This document shows, in pieces, positions 23,922 through 35,588 of a stretch of DNA of 64,000 nucleotides. The position numbers were made by a program, and so were the translations under genes. Each line of letters opens with the position of its first letter. Position 1 is the stretch's first letter. The notes below the pieces were generated by a model. That model had not been told where the DNA came from and searched no databases. It saw only the letters and a program-made list of their open reading frames with translations. The DNA comes from Scenedesmus sp. ARA3 (taxonomy: Eukaryota > Chlorophyta > Chlorophyceae > Sphaeropleales > Scenedesmaceae), in NCBI GenBank assembly GCA_004335835.1, contig RWJK01001937.1, positions 35,717 to 99,716 of the forward strand, read 5' to 3'.

Positions 23922-25876
23922 ATGGGGCAAAACCAGAGTGCTCCTGGGGGTGGGCCCCCGGGAGCTGGGGAGCAGAAAAAGAAAGATCAGGTGGGTACAG
24001 CACTGTGATGCCACCCACAGGTTGATTGGCCTGGGTCGTTTGTCTGCATCAGATCGCCGTCCGTGGACTTCTAGTAAAAGCATGGTTTCTTTTAGCACGT
24101 TTTTGGATGCTGGGCCATTAGCATCTGCATGCATGGCAGCAACTGCTCACCATTGCAGCAGCAGTGTCAGTTGCAGAGTTGCTGTGCATGCCACATGCAC
24201 CAGAGCCAGCACGTCTTCTTCTCTTTGGTTTATGCAGTTCCTCTCTACACGTCTAACCACAGCAGTGCATCCCAGCCACTATCCTCAATCAGACCCAAAG
24301 CAGCGCACCAACAACAGTTGCAGCCACGCCCTGCACTTGCTGCACCCATCGCCCGTGGCAGTTCCCCACCCCTGTGCCATTTCACCCAGGTCTTCACCCC
24401 CCACACCACCTCCACTTGATACATATCCATACATACACATCACACATATTTTGCACAAACCCCACACTTGCAGGAGAAGAAGAAGAAGTGGGAGCCCCCA
24501 GCCCCCCCTCCCCGCGTGGGCAAGAAGCAGCGCAAGCGCGATGCAGCCAGCGGCCTGGGCAGCAAGCTTCCTGCAGTCACTCCAGCAACCAAGTGCAAGC
24601 TGCGGCTGCTCAAGCTGGAGCGCATCAAGGACTACCTGCTGATGGAGCACGAGTTTGTGCAGAACCAGGAGCAGCTGCGGCCGCAGGACGAGCGCAATGA
24701 AGAGGACAGGTCAAAGGTGGGGATGTGCTGCTGATGTTATGCTGCAAAAGAAAGCAGCAGCCATTGTGTGCAAAAACAACAGCAGGCATGCAGGGAGATG
24801 TAGATACTGCACTGGGCTCCCTGTCTCTGCAGGTGATGCACAATCACCGCAGTGGCAACTGCGAGCTGGTCCTGGCAAGTGGAATTGGCTGCTGTGCTTC
24901 CTACGCCTGCCATCAGCTGCTGGGCTATGAGCGTGTCTGCACCTGCGGAGCACAGTGAAGTGACATGCTTTGCTCTGACTTTGCTGCTTTGTGTCCGCGG
25001 TTTCTTTCTTTGCAGGTGGATGACCTTCGCGGGTCTCCGCTCAGTGTAGGCAGCCTGGAGGAGATCATTGATGAAAAGTGAGCAGCGGCAGCAGCAGCAG
25101 CGCAGCAACAGAGGCAGCGGCAGCGCAGGGCAGCGGCGGAGCAGTAGCAGCGCGGCAGGTGCAGGAGCAGCAAAGGAGTGTCTAGTGGTGGTGGCAGCAG
25201 CAGCAGCAGCATGGTAATTGCCGCAGAAGTCAGCAGGCTGCAGCTTGAGTTTGTGGTTCCACCAGGATCAAGGTTGTAGTTGCAGCTGTGTGCACATGCT
25301 TTATGAAAGCGGTCAAACTGGGGCAATCGTGGCTTAGTATCTTGCAGCAGATGCTGTATGCCTGCAGCTCTGAACTTAAAAGCTTGTTTGCAGCTGTGGC
25401 ATGCCAGTCCCTTACGCTCAAGCTTGTGTGCAGCATGCCTACACCTGTTGCGGTTTGAACAGCCAGCTGGTGATGGCTGTGCTGGCATTTTAACGTCAAC
25501 TGTCTGCACTGCTGCTGCTGCATCGCGCCATCGTTACTGCGGCGTGCAGCCACGCCATCGTGAGCAGCACGGTGGGCCCCGAGTACTACGTGGGCATCCT
25601 CTCCTTTGTGGACAAGACGCAGCTGGAGCCGGGCTGCAGCGTGCTGCTGCACAACAAGGTGAGCCAGATAAAAGCTGCTGCTGCTGCTGCTGCTGCTGCA
25701 ACTGCAATGGTGTTGCTGCAATGACGTTGCTGCAGCACTGGTGCTGCTGCGTTGTGCAGCAGCATGGCAGACCTGTTTTGACTGGGCGAGCAGCCGCCGG
25801 TATTGTAGGGTGCACCAGCAGCAAGGGCACTGCCGTGACATTGCGGCGCTTGCACCTGCAATGGCCTCATCGACGC

Positions 25877-25909
<33 letters not shown>

Positions 25910-28900
25910 AGGTCATGTCAGTGGTAGGCATCCTGCAGGACGAGACAGACCCCATGGTGTCAGTCATGAAGGTGAGGCAGGGCAGCCACGCTTTCATCAC
26001 AGCAAGTCATGCAGTTTGATTAAAGGGCATACACTACTGCAACAGCTGTGTCCTGCATGGTGTCAGTCATGAAGGTGAGGCGGCGCAGCCTGGGCTGTGC
26101 TGCTGGGCCTTCAGCACGTTATGTTATCTTATTGTAATGCGTGCAGTAGCGTCAGCTGTATCCTGCCTGTTGCTGGAAGTCAACATTGGACACTGGGCTG
26201 ATGCGCAGCGCATGTTCCTTTGACGACTGCAAGCAACAGGTGGCTGCTACAAGAGGCCGGCTAGCATGGTCTTATGCATCTACCGTTTTGTGGAGTACAA
26301 ATGTTCTCTGATCGCTCATTTGCAGTCGCTGCAACTGGACAGTCAAAGCACATTTGTACTCCACTGCGCTGGAATAGCCTGTGTGTCGTGCTACATATGC
26401 GCGCTCGACGGACATTGTGTAGGCCATGAAAGTTATCCACATTCATGACTGTTTGTGTGGCCAGGCCTCTCTACCGCTGCCCCTCGTAGTCTCTGCATGG
26501 TTGGCATCATGCCCGGCCTCCAACCCTTGAGGCTGTGCGTGACACACAGATAACGCCTGCGCGTGCGGTTGCACCGTCACCATTCTGCATGCTCTGCTGG
26601 TACTTTCACCAGGTGGAAAGCGCGCCGCTGACATGTTGTGGTGATCATCACCGTCATCATCATCATAAGGATAAGCTTAAATCATCATATTACTGCATTG
26701 AACACTGTGCACTGTGTGTTGCTAACAACCCCATGCAGGTGGAGAAGGCGCCGCTGGAGAGCTACACCAATTGTCATTTGCATTAGCACCAGCGACATCC
26801 TTCCTTGAGCAGTATTGATGTACTTTTGACAACCCATGCAGGTGGAGAAGGCGCCGATGGAGAGCTACGCTGACGTGGGCGGGCTGGAGCAGCAGGTGCA
26901 GGAAATTAAGGAGGCCGTTGAGCTGCCGCTGACCAACCCAGAGCTGTATGAGGACATCGGCATCAAGCCACCAAAGGTAAGGGTTTAGGGGCCTGGGGGT
27001 ACGGTTGTTCCTGCTGCCCCACGTAACCCAGCCGCCGCTGTTGAGCTGCTGCTGCCGCCAGGCGTGATCCTGCCTGCTTGCTGCACTGAGTTCATGCACT
27101 GCCTGAACCGGCCTGCTTGCTGCCCAATGCACGTATCCCTGCAGGGTGTCATTCTGTATGGCGAGCCAGGTACAGGCAAGACGCTGCTTGCTAAGGCTGT
27201 GGCCAACTCCACATCCGCCACGTTCCTGCGCGTGGTGGGCAGCGAGCTCATTCAGAAGTACCTGGGTGATGGGCCCAAGCTGGTGCGGGAGCTGTTCAGG
27301 GTGGCGGATGAACTCAGCCCCGCCATCGTGTTCATAGGTGAGGCCGGTGTATGTGTTTGTTTGTATTTACAGGCAAAGCGCAGCGCTGTGTAGTTATGTG
27401 CATCCAAGCACAGCCTCGGCATGGTGTGCTTGTATCGTGTCACTGTCAGGGTTTTAGGTGTGTGGTTTTGTGTTTTGGTTGGGCAGCGAGTCGATTCAGA
27501 AGTACCTGGGTGATGGGCCCAAGCTGGTGCGGGAGCTGTTCAGGGTGGCGGACAAGCTGTCCCCCGCCATCGTGTTCATAGGTGAGCGGTAGCAGGAAGG
27601 CGCAGTAGTTTATAGATGCACTTCACCGCATCACACGCTCCCTCGTCTTTTTGGTCAAGCCCGCTGTCAGTTTCTGCCAAGCTGCAGCTGCAGTGCTATA
27701 GTACAATCAAAGCTTGCGCTACCGTCATTGTCACTGCTGTCGTTCTGCTGCATTGTTGTTGTGCTGCAGACGAGATCGACGCCATCGGCACGAAGCGCTA
27801 CGACAGCCACAGCGGCGGCGAGCGCGAGATCCAGCGTACTATGCTTGAGCTGCTCAACCAGATGGACGGCTTCGATGCACTCAGCGAGGTCAAGGTGCGG
27901 CGGTTTGAACGTTGTTACTTGTTACTTTGACTTGTTTGACTGCTGCTGTGGTGGGTGTGGCATCCAGCGCACCATGCTTGAGCTTCTATCACATGGGGGT
28001 GCGACACTGCGCCTGCTGCATCACGCTGATATGCTGTCATCAAACCCAACACATCCAGCCACCCTCTTGCACTGCTGGCTGCAGGTGATCATGGCCACCA
28101 ACGGCATCGAGACGCTGGACCCGCGCTGATTCAAACCTCTGTCACATCTGTCACAATTTTCAAATGATCGTCTGCGCGGCTCTGCAGGTGATCATGGCCA
28201 CCAACCGCATCGAGACGCTGGACCCCGCTCTTATCAGGCCGGGCCGCATCGACCGCAAGATCGAGTTCCCGCTGCCAGACGCAAAGACCAAGCGCCGCAT
28301 CTTTGGCATCCACACAGGTGACCACGCGTGCTTGTGTTTTGACCAACAATATTATGTCTGTTATGTGACAATTCAAGCCAATAGGCCCAAGCTCCACTGG
28401 AGCAGAAGGAGGAGGGCATACTGTGCCTGAATGTGTGTACGTGTTGCGCATGTGCATTGACCGCAAGATCGAGTTCCCGCTGCCAGATGCAAAGACCAAG
28501 CGCCGCATCTTCGGCATCCACACAGGTGCGGCCACGTGTTGATGCGGGGGGGAGGAGCCTGTTATATGGTTTCAATGGGCTTACTTAAAAATGCATGCAA
28601 GCAGATAGCGATGCAGCCTGGAGGAGTACGTGATGGCGTTCCTCACACTTTTCTGAATGCTGCACACCACACATTGCCACCATTTGTCAGTGCTTCTTTC
28701 ATGCACCGCTCGCCGCAAACTGCAGGCCACATGACGCTGGTCAATATTGTCAACCTGGAGGTGTTTTTCATGGCATTTCCACGCTTCCTTGCGCTTCACT
28801 TGGTCATCTTGTGTAACATTCCTTTCATGCATTGCACGCTGCCCTGCAGGCCGCATGACGCTGTCTGAGGACGTCAACCTGGAGGAGTTTGTCATGGCCA

Positions 28901-29571
28901 AGGACGAGCTGAGCGGCGCAGACATCAAGGCGGTGTGCACAGAGGCGGGGCTGCTGGCACTGCGCGAGCGGCGCATGCGCGTGACACAGGTACGCTGCTT
29001 TTTTCTTGGGAAAATGCATTTGTAGCTGCCCTGGTCAGGCGTGTGATGGATTGGGCAGCTAGCGCTATTGATAGCTGCTGGCGCTGCGCGAGCGGCGCAT
29101 TTGCGTGACGCAGGTGTGCCGCCCTTGGATGAAAACGTATTGCTTCTGAGTCCAGTTGTATGCCGCAGCCATATGATGTGTTGTCACGAGCTGCTGCATG
29201 CGCCCCTGCTGTACAAATGGCTGAGTCGCTGGCACAGTGAGGCGGCTGCTGGGTGCTGGCGTGTGAGGCATTTCCTTGTCAGCCTGTTGCTGCCACAGCA
29301 CCGCAGCTCGGCACTCTAGCTTAATGCGCGCCGCTGCAACAGAAGTGCATGCCACCAGGGCCTTGACTTCAACCCTGTCACTCCCTGGCGCCTCCACACT
29401 GACAGTTAATCCTCTACCCACCACTCCCGCGGTGCAATAATAACTGTGTGGTTACCTGCTGCTGTTGGCTGCTCCTATTGCTGCTGCTGCTGCCAGGCTG
29501 ACTTCCGCAAGGCCAAGGAGAAGGTGCTGTACAAGAAGAAGGAGGGCGTGCCTGAGGGCCTTTACATGTAA
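23922..29571 (+). CDS. RPT2: 26S proteasome regulatory particle AAA-ATPase subunit RPT2 (446 aa)
   Basis: Eleven exons: 23922-23990, 24474-24716, 25016-25077, 25550-25658, 25912-25971, 26842-26976, 27145-27337, 27770-27894, 28188-28317, 28850-28989 and 29497-29571; 1,341 nt, exactly 447 codons. RPT2 forms part of the hexameric ring that unfolds ubiquitylated proteins and opens the 20S gate. The N-terminus [10 protein letters not shown] keeps the Gly2 that is myristoylated in RPT2. [15 protein letters not shown] is the N-terminal helix, [13 protein letters not shown] the OB fold, GEPGTGKT (residues 232-239) Walker A, IVFIDEID (~287-294) Walker B across the exon 7/8 join, and [15 protein letters not shown] the SRH/Arg-finger region. 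The C-terminus GLYM is the HbYX gate-opening motif. Length matches plant RPT2 (~443). Introns hold nine echoes of neighbouring exons, yet the spliced frame is perfect. Three TGTAA motifs follow the stop. Confidence 0.97.
26056..26074 (+). repeat. Exon echo, copy of RPT2 exon 5 end and donor
   Basis: Repeats the last 19 bases of exon 5 (MVSVMK) and its gtgagg donor, 103 bases downstream of the real donor. Confidence 0.8.
26613..26632 (+). repeat. Exon echo, worn copy of RPT2 exon 6 start
   Basis: A ttcaccag acceptor followed by gtggaaagcgcgccgctgac, resembling the exon 6 start gtggagaaggcgccgatgga. Confidence 0.55.
26739..26768 (+). repeat. Exon echo, copy of RPT2 exon 6 acceptor and start
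   Basis: cccatgcag plus [10 protein letters not shown], then it diverges. The real exon at 26842 reads [11 protein letters not shown] after the same acceptor. Confidence 0.88.
27484..27581 (+). repeat. Exon echo, copy of RPT2 exon 7 end and donor
   Basis: 98 bases repeat the exon 7 end ([20 protein letters not shown] to SPAIVFI) plus the donor. Differences include GAT/GAC, CTC/CTG and a Ser AGC/TCC switch, all silent; E/K and L/S are the amino-acid changes. Confidence 0.92.
27961..27990 (+). repeat. Exon echo, internal piece of RPT2 exon 8
   Basis: IQRTMLELL is recoded with four synonymous changes relative to 27829-27858; the last codon differs (Asn/Ser). Confidence 0.8.
28085..28130 (+). 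repeat. Exon echo, copy of RPT2 exon 9 acceptor and start
   Basis: ctgcag plus [14 protein letters not shown] and then TGA. One substitution (Arg to Gly) and a one-base deletion set it apart from the exon at 28188. Confidence 0.9.
28458..28525 (+). repeat. Exon echo, copy of RPT2 exon 9 end and donor
   Basis: 68 bases with three differences from 28250-28317; the two inside codons are silent (GAC/GAT, TTT/TTC). A GT donor is present, no acceptor. Confidence 0.92.
28726..28773 (+). repeat. Exon echo, copy of RPT2 exon 10 acceptor and start
   Basis: A ctgcag acceptor then gccacatgacgctgg, aligning with the exon at 28850 ([13 protein letters not shown]); several substitutions (LEVFFMA). Confidence 0.8.
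29074..29113 (+). repeat. Exon echo, copy of RPT2 exon 10 end and donor
   Basis: [13 protein letters not shown] followed by GT, against [13 protein letters not shown] at the real exon end. Two differences are silent. Confidence 0.88.
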
Positions 29572-29588
29572 CAGCGTTACTTTTGGCA

Positions 29589-29615
29589 TGTAACACCAGT
29601 TGTAACACGCTGTAA
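29589..29615 (+). terminator. RPT2 polyadenylation signal cluster
   Basis: TGTAA occurs at 29589, 29600 and 29611, 18-45 bases past the RPT2 stop. TGTAA is the established chlorophycean polyadenylation signal. Confidence 0.75.
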
Positions 29616-31330
29616 GGCCTTGTTTTTTGTGAGCAGCACTTCGGGGCCTGGGGGTCGATCATGCTCTCATGATGATGTGTGCAAGTGCGATGTGTGGTTC
29701 AGGGCAAGGTTGCTGTGGTTGATGGTGTGGCGTCAGCTGAGATGCAAGCAAGATCTTGTGGCGCTGCTCAGTTTTTATGGCGGCATGCAAGGTGGTGCAA
29801 TCCGCAATTGGCGGCTAAGCGCTGCTGTTCAGTACTCAGCAGCTGCATGGTTCAATGGGTCGGCCCGCAAGCTTGCCTGGAAAGTTATCTTGATGGATAC
29901 TGCACAGTAGGTGCGGTGTGCATACCGCATACACCTGGCGTCGCACAGCAGTGCTAGCTTCGCATCATGCGTCAACATCATACAATGAGCCACGCAGCAG
30001 GGCGCTTATCACCATGGATATCACGACGGGACTTGCACCCTATCTTCAGCCTTCCCAGTGTGTGCGGTTCCAGTTGTGTGTGCTTGTGCGCTTCTTCAGT
30101 GTAACCCAACGTGTTCATGCACACGATTTTGAAGGTATACCTAGTACGTACTACCACTGCCGTGGCGCAGCGTGCCAGGCTGCCAGCGGCCAGGCCAGGC
30201 CTAGGCCGCCACTGGCAACTGGCAGCTGCTGCATGGCCAGGCCTGCAGTCCTTCTGCAATTGTGAGCCGCTCACTGCAGGCTGCAGTAAAGTATAGCAAA
30301 AAGGAAGTATAGAGGCGGCTGAGCCAACGGCGCGGCAGCCAGGTGATTGCTGTTTTGTTGCATTCATTCAAGGGATGTCATGGCATGGCCCTCAACTCTG
30401 TTAGTCCAAGGTTGCCGTGATCACTGCAGAGCGTTTACAATGCAACTTGCATGACGATGTTCACAGACCCAGCGCGCAAGGCCATGCCGCCATGCACGGC
30501 TCGTTCAGTCTGCATACGGCTCCACGTGTGCACACGGCTCGCTCAGACAGCAGCAGTGCACACAACCGCTGCCAAATTTCACGAGTGCTAGCAATAAGCA
30601 CGCAGGTCAGGACGAAAAATGAAATTCCTGTTACGGAATCATTGTGCAGCAATCGCCCTCACGCAGCGTCAGGAGCAGCCTTATTCCAAGCTCTGTACAC
30701 CACAAGGCACTGGCACGAGGTTTCGTCATCTTGTTGGCTGAGCCCCTTACAGCGCAGGGCTCGTTGCTAGCTGGCACGGCAGCATAACTGCTGGGTGGTT
30801 TGCTGCCACCGTTGTGTTGGGTGGCTCAGCGCAAGATATAACCTATGCATGACCAACCGGTGCTGTGACACCTTGGTATGTAATGGCAAATGTGACTGTT
30901 ACACGGCTTCCAACAAACTCTGACCAACAGTGGTTCTTACAGAAACAGTTTGCCATGCACATGTACACGAACACAGCCTGCCACGGGTGCAAGTCACGGC
31001 GGCCGGGATAATGGGATGCCGACAATCGCGAGTACATGGCGTTGAAATTTAGTGCCACAAGTTCTCACGTCTCACACTTGTGAGAGCTGCAACTTCCTAG
31101 GAACTTGTGCACTGCTACTCTCANNNNNNNNNNNNNNNNNNNNNNNNNNNNNNNNNNNNNNNNNNNNNNNNNNNNNNNNNNNNNNNNNNNNNNNNNNNNN
31201 NNNNNNNNNNNNNNNNNNNNNNNNNNNNNNNNNNNNNNNNNNNNNNNNNNNNNNNNNNNNNNNNNNNNNNNNNNNNNNNNNNNNNNNNNNNNNNNNNNNN
31301 NNNNNNNNNNNNNNNNNNNNNNNNNNNNNN

Positions 31331-31367
<37 letters not shown>

Positions 31368-31618
31368 GGGTGGGGATGGTGACCCTCCCGGCGTACCCTC
31401 ATACAACTTTGCTCCATTGCATCCAGCATTTTACGTAAAAAATATTGGCGCAAGCTGTTTGCACAACAAATGCTGGGAACTGTGTCCAAACAACTTTTTG
31501 ATTTTTCTTTTTCGTCCGTCAATAAGCAAGTTGCAACTGTAAAACCCAGCAGGCGGCACAGCCAGGCGTACAGGCTGCTTCAGCAGCCAGATCCACTCAA
31601 TTGTTGAAACGACACACA
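29616..31618. other. Convergent intergenic region with assembly gap
   Basis: Between RPT2 (+) and the DUF2325-like gene (-). No supported gene. Contains the N gap and a CAG run. Confidence 0.6.
31124..31330. other. Assembly gap (207 N)
   Basis: The right edge abuts a CAG repeat (31331-31365), so the gap probably marks a longer unresolved CAG tract. Confidence 0.95.
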
Positions 31619-32611
31619 TTACGCCGTGTCCATGTCGCTGCTGCTGCTGTTTGCGTCCTGCCACTCAGCCTTGCGCCGCGCCTTCTCCCCCGCATCCAGC
31701 AGGAGCACAGGAATGCCCCTGTCCTTGCACAGCCTCGTAACAAGCTGTGTGGTGGTGTGGCTGTTCCAGCGCGTGGGCATGTACACCTCGTCAATCGTGC
31801 CCGCTTTGATTGCGGCTTCTAGGCGCTGCAGCTCTCCCCTGCCTGTGTCCCGCGGACTGCCAAAAAAGCGCACCTGCAGGGCAATGAGTTGCAGGAAACA
31901 CACTTTGGAGAAGCACAATGCCAGATAATACTCATTCGCGTGTCTGGATGACTTGACCTGAGCAGCAGCAGAGCAGAGCAGCCATGTTGATGTATGCAGT
32001 TGAATGATGTGGCAGTTGCACCTCGTCAATTGTGCCCGCTTTGATTACAGCTTCCAGGCGCTGCAGCTCTCCCTGCCTTTGTCCCACGGACTGCCAAAGA
32101 AGCGCACCTGCGGGGCGAGGATGTCAGTCAGTCACGCCCGGGTGAGGCATAAGGGTATAAAGAGTTGCAGGATACACACTTTACGAACGCACAATCGTCA
32201 ACATTAGGCTCAGTCACACGTCTAGGCATACGGGTATGTGTGCCAGCACACCACACAGTGTGGCGCTGCATGCGCAACAGACAGCAAGGCTGCATGTATG
32301 TACACATGGCTGAGGCGACATGTCGTATGTGGTCACATGCGTGCATGTGTGTGTGTGTGTGTGTGCTGATGCCGCACCCAACTCAGCATCATCATCATCA
32401 AATTACCATTATAATTCTGATCATCATCAAATTACCATTATAGTTCTGATCACATGTAAAATTATACTATCAAACCATCATCCAACCATCGCACCCACCT
32501 CAGCATCAGGCGGCAGTGTTTTCCTGTCAGACGGCTTCAAGGCGCGGCCCCCGACAAATGCAACAACCTTCCTTGGGGCAGCATCCTGCGCCTTAGACGC
32601 CTCATTTGATG

Positions 32612-32646
<35 letters not shown>

Positions 32647-33475
32647 GGTTGCTGTACATCAGCTGTGGTTGCCGCAGCTGGAGCAGGCCGGCTGCCGCCC
32701 TGCTGCTTGTGGCTGCTTTGTCCGGTGGTGCTAACCTACATTGCATCATAGTATGAACCAAGGCACAGCAGGGTGGTGCAGGTGTGAGTGGCATACTACA
32801 AATAGCAAGTAGGATGCGCGCAAACCTACCCATGCCCACGAGGTGAGCAAAGTGACGTGTCATTAGCGCAGCGCCACAAGCGTCCCTGTGTCCTCTGCCG
32901 TAGTCTCCCACACGCCCCCTTGGCCCCCTCACCTGGTCCTGTGCTGCTGCCTGCTGCTGCTGCAGCAGCAGCAGCTCGAACTGTGCAATCTGCAGCTGTC
33001 CTGCAAGCTGCTGTGCCTCTGCCTGGCTGGCTGCCAGCTGATCTTTGAGGCTGTCCCCTTTGCGGCTGCCTTTGCGCTCCTGCCTTAGCTGCTGCTCCAG
33101 GCGCTGGTTGTTTGTGGCCAGGCTTTGAATCTACACACACACAAAAGGGAGGCGTGTGAGATGAACTTGAAGCGGGCGAGGAGGGTGGACAGGCGGCGGA
33201 GAAGTCAGAATCCAAAGGAGAGAGGCAGGCGGATGAAGGAGTAGGAGGGGGTGTGCCTGACAGTACTGGCTCTAAGACGGTGAGATATGCCACACAGCAG
33301 CACTATGCCAGCAGATACAACCAATTCCTGTCTGAGACAACTGCTGTCTCACACCTTGTCAGCCTGGCGCTTGAGCTGCAGCTGCAGCTCCTGCTGCTCA
33401 TTGTCAGCAGCAGCAGGCTCCTGAGCTGGCTGCTGCTGCTGCTGCTTGCTGTCTGCAGCTGCAGACTCCTGAGTT

Positions 33476-33512
<37 letters not shown>

Positions 33513-34256
33513 GAAGGAGTGCACAAACACACGCCAGCAAGCACAAGCTAGATGCGGCAGGCAGGTCCTCAGGTGGTACCACTGCTGACACAACAGCAGC
33601 TGCTGCTGCTCCTGCAGCAGCTCCGGGGTTGTTCATGGCCAGTGCTGCCAGCTGCTGAGTCGGCTGTAGTGATGACGTGTCACTTGTGCTGCTGCTGCTG
33701 CCATTGCTGCTGCTGTCGTCTTGGCTGTGGGGTTTGCTGGTCCTCAGCAATTGTTCAAGCACTGCTGTGGCAATGGCAGTTGCTGTGCAGGCCACCTGCA
33801 GGAACAGCAGGACAATAAGTGTTGTCATAACAGGCCATGTGTGTGATAATGTCACGGTCAGCAACAGTCCGCAGCAACTGATGCAGGGCGGAAGATGAAC
33901 AGGCAGGCGCAGATGAGCTCACAGTGCAGGCAGGGGGCCCTCACCTCGACTGAAAGCGGTGCTGCTGTGCTGATGAGCGAGGTTATGCAGATCACTGCTG
34001 TGCATGTGACTGTGGCAGGGCGCAGTGCACCCCTGCAGAGCAGAAAAGAGGCAGTATGCAGCGTAACGCATCACATCACATGACATGCAGGTGTAAGGAA
34101 CAGGCCATGGAACAGGCTCATTCGCGAACGCACACACCATGTTAGGAGATCTTGTTTGGCTGCAGCAGCTGTCACTTGAAGTCTCCGGCAGTGCTGCCGA
34201 GAAGACAGCTTGGGAGCCCTCAGGGCAGTGCTGCTGCTCCATTGATATTGCATCAT
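31619..34256 (-). CDS. Putative plastid membrane protein with DUF2325-like C-terminus (445 aa)
   Basis: Six exons in phase: 34256-34138, 34032-33945, 33795-33355, 33130-32933, 32735-32499 and 31873-31619 (1,338 nt, 446 codons with stop). The N-terminus (MMQYQWSSSTALRAPKLSSR) is Ser/Arg-rich without acids, like a transit peptide. One or two hydrophobic segments follow (ATVTCTAVICITSLIST; SSLCLLACVCALLL), then Gln-rich coiled coil (SLATNNQRLEQQLRQE, QIAQFELLLLQQQQ). The C-terminal ~110 residues (KVVAFVGGRALKPSD, then RFFGSPRDTGRGEL, TIDEVYMPTRWNSH, LCKDRGIPVLLLD) look like a small Rossmann-like fold of the bacterial DUF2325 type, where VGG and a Ser-His pair are conserved. Function unknown. Plastid location is inferred. 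The coiled coil suggests an oligomer. Confidence 0.72.
32022..32107 (-). repeat. Exon echo, copy of last-exon start (DUF2325-like gene)
   Basis: On the minus strand a ccgcag acceptor leads RFFGSP with silent changes, then a one-base deletion breaks the frame. It lies upstream of the real exon at 31873. Confidence 0.88.
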
Positions 34257-34762
34257 CCCCGCCGTTCGTCGGTCGCTGATCGTTTTGCGACTACATGAAA
34301 ACATTGAGCCACATGGTTTTGACATTGCGTTTTAGGTCTGGGATTCACGCGCAACACCACAATGCGATCAGATCCGTGGCACGGATTCGGCTTCTCTGCG
34401 CTGCAAGGACAATGAGCTGTCTGAGCTTCTGTAAGAAACAAACTGCAAATTCAAACATTTTGTCATGCTGGTAAGGGTTACCAAACTGAGATGGGCAAAC
34501 ACACCAGTAACCCACAGAATCACTGGGTGAGTCAACCTAACACCTTGGTTGTGTGCACTTACTCAGGGAGGTCAGGCTGTATGCAGGTGAAAACAAGCCA
34601 ATGGTTACATTTTGTGACTAAGAGCATCACATCAAACAACATGGAGCGGCAACAGGAGCCGTGCCATCTAAACAAGTAGGGTTCAGTCTGTCTTGTGCCG
34701 CGGTGTCCTCGAGGTACAGAGTCAAGCGACTGCCGCTTGTCACATAGAAATTCCACATAGCA
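34257..34762. other. Intergenic, BRE homologue to DUF2325-like gene
   Basis: 506 bases between two minus-strand genes. It should hold the promoter of the DUF2325-like gene. No other feature seen. Confidence 0.5.
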
Positions 34763-34872
34763 TTACAGCGCGGCCCCACTGCTGCCGCCCTCCATGTCCT
34801 TGAGGATGCCGGGCGCCTGCTGCTTCACAAAGTTGAAGAGCCGCGCAGCCATCTCAGCTGCATCCCACCTGC

Positions 34873-34921
<49 letters not shown>

Positions 34922-35555
34922 CAGCAGCAGAGCAGCAGAGGTCAACAAGAGTTGAAGCTGCAGGAGTGCTGGAAGGGGCTGGTTGCAGCGCGGGCTTTGC
35001 CTCTCCAGAAGAGCGAGCAGTGCTGCAGGTTTAATCCCACCCAGCACGCATTAGCCCTACACAGCGGCATCCTAATGGCATTTGGAGCACGTTCAACTCT
35101 GGCAACAGGCCTTTATCACCCATAGAGTCGCATCATCTTAGAGATATGATAAACAACAAGCAATGATATTCAGTGTGCCTGACTGCAGCTCACCTGGGGC
35201 TCCATGGGATGTTGCTGAGGGCAGCACAGCTGTCAGGCCCCAGCCGCCACATGACTTATACACAGCTGCATTATCATGGCTCTTTCAGCACCTTTGATGC
35301 TCGCAGACTGCCTCTGCGTCCTCAAACCCACTTTTGCCAATGGCAATTGCACACTTTCAACTATGACAACAAGTCTGTATGCCTGACTGCAGCTCACCTG
35401 GGGCTCCAAGGGATGTTGCTGAGGGCAGCACAGCTGTCAGGCCCCATGCGCCGCATGCTCTGCAGCAGCAGCAGCGGCGCCTCTGCAGGAAAGCTGGGCG
35501 GCATCTCCACAAACAGCAGCAGTGGCTGCTGGTCAAACTGCAGCTGAAACACCGC

Positions 35556-35588
<33 letters not shown>

